20,275 bases of DNA, taken from Armadillidium nasatum (Eukaryota; Arthropoda; Malacostraca; Isopoda; Armadillidiidae). The position numbers were made by a program, and so were the translations under genes. The notes beneath the pieces were generated by a model. That model was not told the origin of the DNA, did no database searches, and saw only the letters and a list, made by a program, of their open reading frames with translations. The stretch lies in NCBI GenBank assembly GCA_009176605.1, contig SEYY01001063.1:60001-80275 (forward strand), in the 5' to 3' direction. The first letter of the stretch is position 1, and every line of letters starts with the position of its first letter. This document shows, piece by piece, positions 16,825 to 20,275 of the stretch.

Positions 16825-16868
16825 CTCAGGTGGGCAAAGGCCAGAGGCCTACCAAAGTTCCACCAGAG
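16825..16868 (-). other. Nested 3'-UTR hairpin of LINE B copy 2
   Basis: The inner stem AGGCC-TCT-GGCCT (16838-16850) is identical to copy 1. The outer stem (16825-16833 with 16860-16868) has one mismatch out of nine pairs. Confidence 0.65.
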
Positions 16869-16901
16869 TTGGGGAAAGACAGAAACTGGTCATATTAAAG
16901 G

Positions 16902-19874
16902 TTAACGTGACCCGATAATACGACGTTTGAAAGTGTGTAAGTCATAGGAAGTTGGAAAAATAGAAGGGAGTGTGTTCCAGACTTTACCAGTAGAGTACAT
17001 GTAAGATTGAGTATAGCGGTTAAGTCTGGGGTCAGAGAGTTGGACAGAGAAAGGATGAGACTGTGTAGAAAGTCGAGTCGCACGAGCCCTTCTCAGTGGA
17101 GGAGGTATGCGACGAGAGAGTTCAGAAGAGCAGTGTCCATTGTAATAGCGATAGTATAGAGAGAGAGACGCAACAATTCGACGGGCAGAAAGAGATTGGA
17201 GAGAATCAGTGAGAGCAGGAGAGTTGATAAGACGAAAAGCCCTAGACTCCACCTTTTCCAGGAGAGCTGTATGAGTGGAACCACCCCAGATGTATGACGC
17301 ATACTCCATACAGGGGCGAACAACACCCCTATACAGAGCAAGCAACTGGGGTGGAGTGAAGAAATACTTAAGGCGCCTCAGAACACCTAACCTCTTAGAA
17401 GCTTGTTTAGAAAGAGAGGTAATGTGATCTTTCCAAGAAAGAGCACGAGAAAAGGAAACACCAAGAATATTAAGAAAAGATGAAGGTCTGAGTTGAGTGT
17501 TTTCGAAGAAAATATTATAGTTGTGTGGAAGATTGTGTCGAGTAGAGAGATGGAGGAATTGAGTTTTGGTGGCATTGAAAACAACCATGTTCTCTATGCC
17601 CCAATTAGAAATACGAGATAGATCAGAGGTCAGCTGCTCCAAGGCAACCCTCCTTGCAAATAGTAACTGAAAAGAGTAATGAAGGGTGGAGTCATCGGTG
17701 TAGGAGTGGATAGGAGATGAAGTAACAGAAGAAGGTCATTAATGAAAAGTAGAAAAAGTGTTGGGGATAGGACAGATCCTTGAGGAACACCACTATTAAT
17801 AGATTTAAAGGAAGAGCGGTGGCCGTCTACAACTGCTGCTATAGAACGACCGGAAAGGAAATCAGAGAGAAGGTCACAGAGAGAAGGATAGATTTCGAAA
17901 GAGGGAAGTTTGGAAATCAAAGCTTTGTGCCAGACTCTATCGAAAGCTTTCGATATGTCTAGAGCAACAGCAAAAGATTCACCGAAATGCCGAAGAGCGG
18001 TGGACCAAGAGTCAGAGAGAAGGGAAAGGAGATCACCAGTAGAGCGTTTCTTACGAAAGCCATACTGGCGATTAGAGATAAGATTAGAAGAATTGAGGTG
18101 TTTCCAAATCTTCCTGTTAAGGATAGATTCAAAAACTTTAGAAGGAACGGAGGTTAAAGAAATGGGACGATAGTTAGAGGGTTGAGAGGGGTCCCCTTCT
18201 TCGGCACAGGCTGAATGAGCGCACGTTTCCAGCAAGAAGGGAAGGTTGAAGTAGAAAGACATAGACGAAAAAGTTTACCAAGGCAGGGTGCAAGCTCGGA
18301 AGCACAAGTTTTGAGAACCACAGGAGGGATACCGTCAGGACCGTACGCCTTCTTAGTGTTAAGCTCAGAGAGAGCAGAAATGACGTCTTTAGAAGAAATT
18401 ATAATTGTTAGGCATAAATGAGTTGGAGGGGGTTGAAGGAGTAGGAACAGCTCCGGAATCGTCTAAGGTTGAAGTTAGAAGCAAAAGTTTGAGCGAAGAG
18501 TTCAGCTTTAGAGAAAGATAAAACGGCAGTTGTACCGTCAGAAGACTACTAGAGGAGGGAAAGAGGAAGAAGCAAAGTTAGAGTTGACATTTTTTGCAAA
18601 ATGCCAGAAAGGGCATGAGGAAGAAGAACCAGAAAGATTGTTGCATTTTCTACGGAGAATTGAGTTTTTAATGTTACGAAGGAAAGATTTTGCACGATTC
18701 CGGGATGAAATATAAGTTGCATGAGTTTCAGGAGTTTGAAGACGACGGTAATCCCCGAAGGCAGCATCCCTGTGGCGGATAGCACGAGAACAAGCAGAGT
18801 TAAACCAAGGTTTGTTAGGTTTAGTAGAAGGGAAAGAATATGGAATGTACGCCTCCATGCCAGAGAGAATCACCTCGGTTATGCGCTATGCACACTCAGA
18901 GGGACCCCTCCCACGGACACAGTAATCATTCCATGGAAAATCTGAGACGTACAACCGCAAGTCGGACCAGTTAGTGGCACCGAAATGCCAAAAACGTCTC
19001 TTCGCAGAAGGCGGGGGCCGTTCTTGCGGAAGACTTGAAGAGACAGGACAAGATACAGAGATAAGAAGGTGATCGGATGAACCCAGAGGAGGAAGGGGTT
19101 TAACAGTGTAAGGAGAAGGATAAGAAGTTAGGAAAAGATCAAGTATGTTGGGTTCATCACCAAGGCGATCAGGGATACGGGTAGGGAGATGCACCAACTG
19201 CTCAAGGTTGTTCTGTATAGAAAATTGGAAGGCAAGTTCACCAGCTGGATCATGAGAACTAGATGAAAGCCATTGGCGGTGGTGAACATTGAAATCACCT
19301 AATATGATGATTTCAGAGAAAGGAGAAGAAGAAAGAATTTGTTCTATTTTGGAGTTAAGATAGTCGAAGAATTTTGGATAGTCTGTAGAGTTAGGAGATA
19401 AGTAGACAGAACAGATAGATTTAGTTGTAGAGTTGCAAGAAAGTTTAAGCCATATAGTAGAGAATTTAGAAGACTCCAAAGTAGAGACACGAGAACAGAC
19501 AACATCGTTGCGCACATATGCGCAACATCCGCCTTTGGCTGAAAATTGAGGATAGAGACAGTAGGAGGAAACAGAGTAGGGCTTGCTGTCAGAGCACTCA
19601 GAACACCTGAGTTTCGGTTAAGAATAAGAGATGAGGTCTAGAAGAAGAGAGGTGGTGTTCGACAAAGTGGAAATTAGTAAAGAGACCACGAATGTTGCAG
19701 AAGTTAATGAAAAAGGAAGATCGTGCACCAGGGCAAGCCGGCATAGAGGTCTTGGTGGCCCCAACCCCATCACCGGAGGCCACTAACTCCCAAGTGGTGA
19801 TGGGGTAAGGAGTGGATGAGGGGCACTCTTTGAATTCCGCCCTTCATCTCCGAGGCGGTTCTATGTTTCGCCAT
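16902..19874 (-). pseudogene. LINE family B copy 2: endonuclease-reverse transcriptase ORF2, broken
   Basis: The likely start is the ATG at 19874 (MAKHRTASEMK, context AAGAAATGG); one base seems lost near 19843. The APE endonuclease follows: FINFCNIRGLFTNFHFVEHH with LLFLTETQV (frameshift near 19603), then [41 protein letters not shown] and [10 protein letters not shown] (19515-18886). A TAG at 18886-18888 interrupts a linker that continues to 18538. RT: SNYRPISLTS, RQYGFRKKRSTGDLL, ALDISKAFDRVWHKAL (motif A) and SGVPQGSVLSPTLFLLFIND (motif B) in 17630-18262. A one-base loss near 17731 follows, then motif C as YTDD (17691-17702) and the thumb SFLNILGVSFSRALSWKDHI (16902-17642). There is no RNase H. 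About 990 codons is normal for Jockey/CR1/L2-type ORF2. Confidence 0.88.
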
Positions 19875-20048
19875 TTCTTGTTGTTGTTATTTTAAAGGTA
19901 ATGTAGGAGTAAGTGCTTGTAAATTTGTAGGAACGTGAGAAGAGAGTTGGGGGAAGGAGAAGTGGGAGCATAGACACTCCCATGTGGGACGAGGGTACAC
20001 TAGAGACCCTCTGAGAAGGTGAAACGCGAAAAGGAACGAACCAAAGGG

Positions 20049-20275
<227 letters not shown>

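Overview
The window looks like transposon-rich, non-genic DNA from an AT-rich animal genome. Arthropod is the likeliest source: the DUF4817-type/Tc1-mariner transposase, the APE-type LINEs and the huge (TA)n arrays all fit an insect or crustacean. This is inference, and the sequence does not fix the species. I find no convincing host gene, tRNA, rRNA or CRISPR array. A 100-N gap at 10176-10275 marks a scaffold join.

Layout. 1-3970: a decayed Ty3/gypsy LTR retrotransposon on the + strand (LTR-like flank, primer-binding-site candidate, gag with two CCHC knuckles, protease, first half of the RT), ending at a (TA)n array. 4255-5696: a 5'-truncated LINE (family A) on the - strand. 5799-6029: a GCACC-motif island. 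6124-8914: a 5'-truncated LINE (family B, copy 1) on the - strand. 9034-10175: a decayed mariner-like element whose catalytic spacing suggests DD41D, cut by the gap. 10398-10534: an inverted-repeat island built of TATCGG. 10663-12248: unexplained non-coding DNA. 12379-12517: an ATCGAT island. 13022-13068: a 47-bp scrap of LINE A 3' end between two (TA)n arrays. 13321-14455: a non-coding element with perfect 14-bp inverted ends (hAT-like). 14584-16651: mostly featureless AT-rich DNA with a possible hAT end and an (ATT)n array. 16790-20049: the longest LINE (family B, copy 2), - strand, with nearly the whole ORF2.

Thirteen (TA)n arrays make up about 1.8 kb. Almost every change from one element to another falls at such an array. 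All four LINE-derived pieces are bordered by (TA)n on both sides (for LINE A the 3' side has 62 bp of AT-rich DNA first). Both LINE families carry a hairpin with the loop TCT just before the 3' tail. The most interesting reading is a LINE lineage that inserts into, or primes from, TA microsatellites. The main alternatives are microsatellite growth from AT-rich tails and assembler joins inside TA repeats.

All coding regions are pseudogenes with stops and frameshifts, so nothing here is likely to be an active gene, though copies elsewhere in the genome may be.
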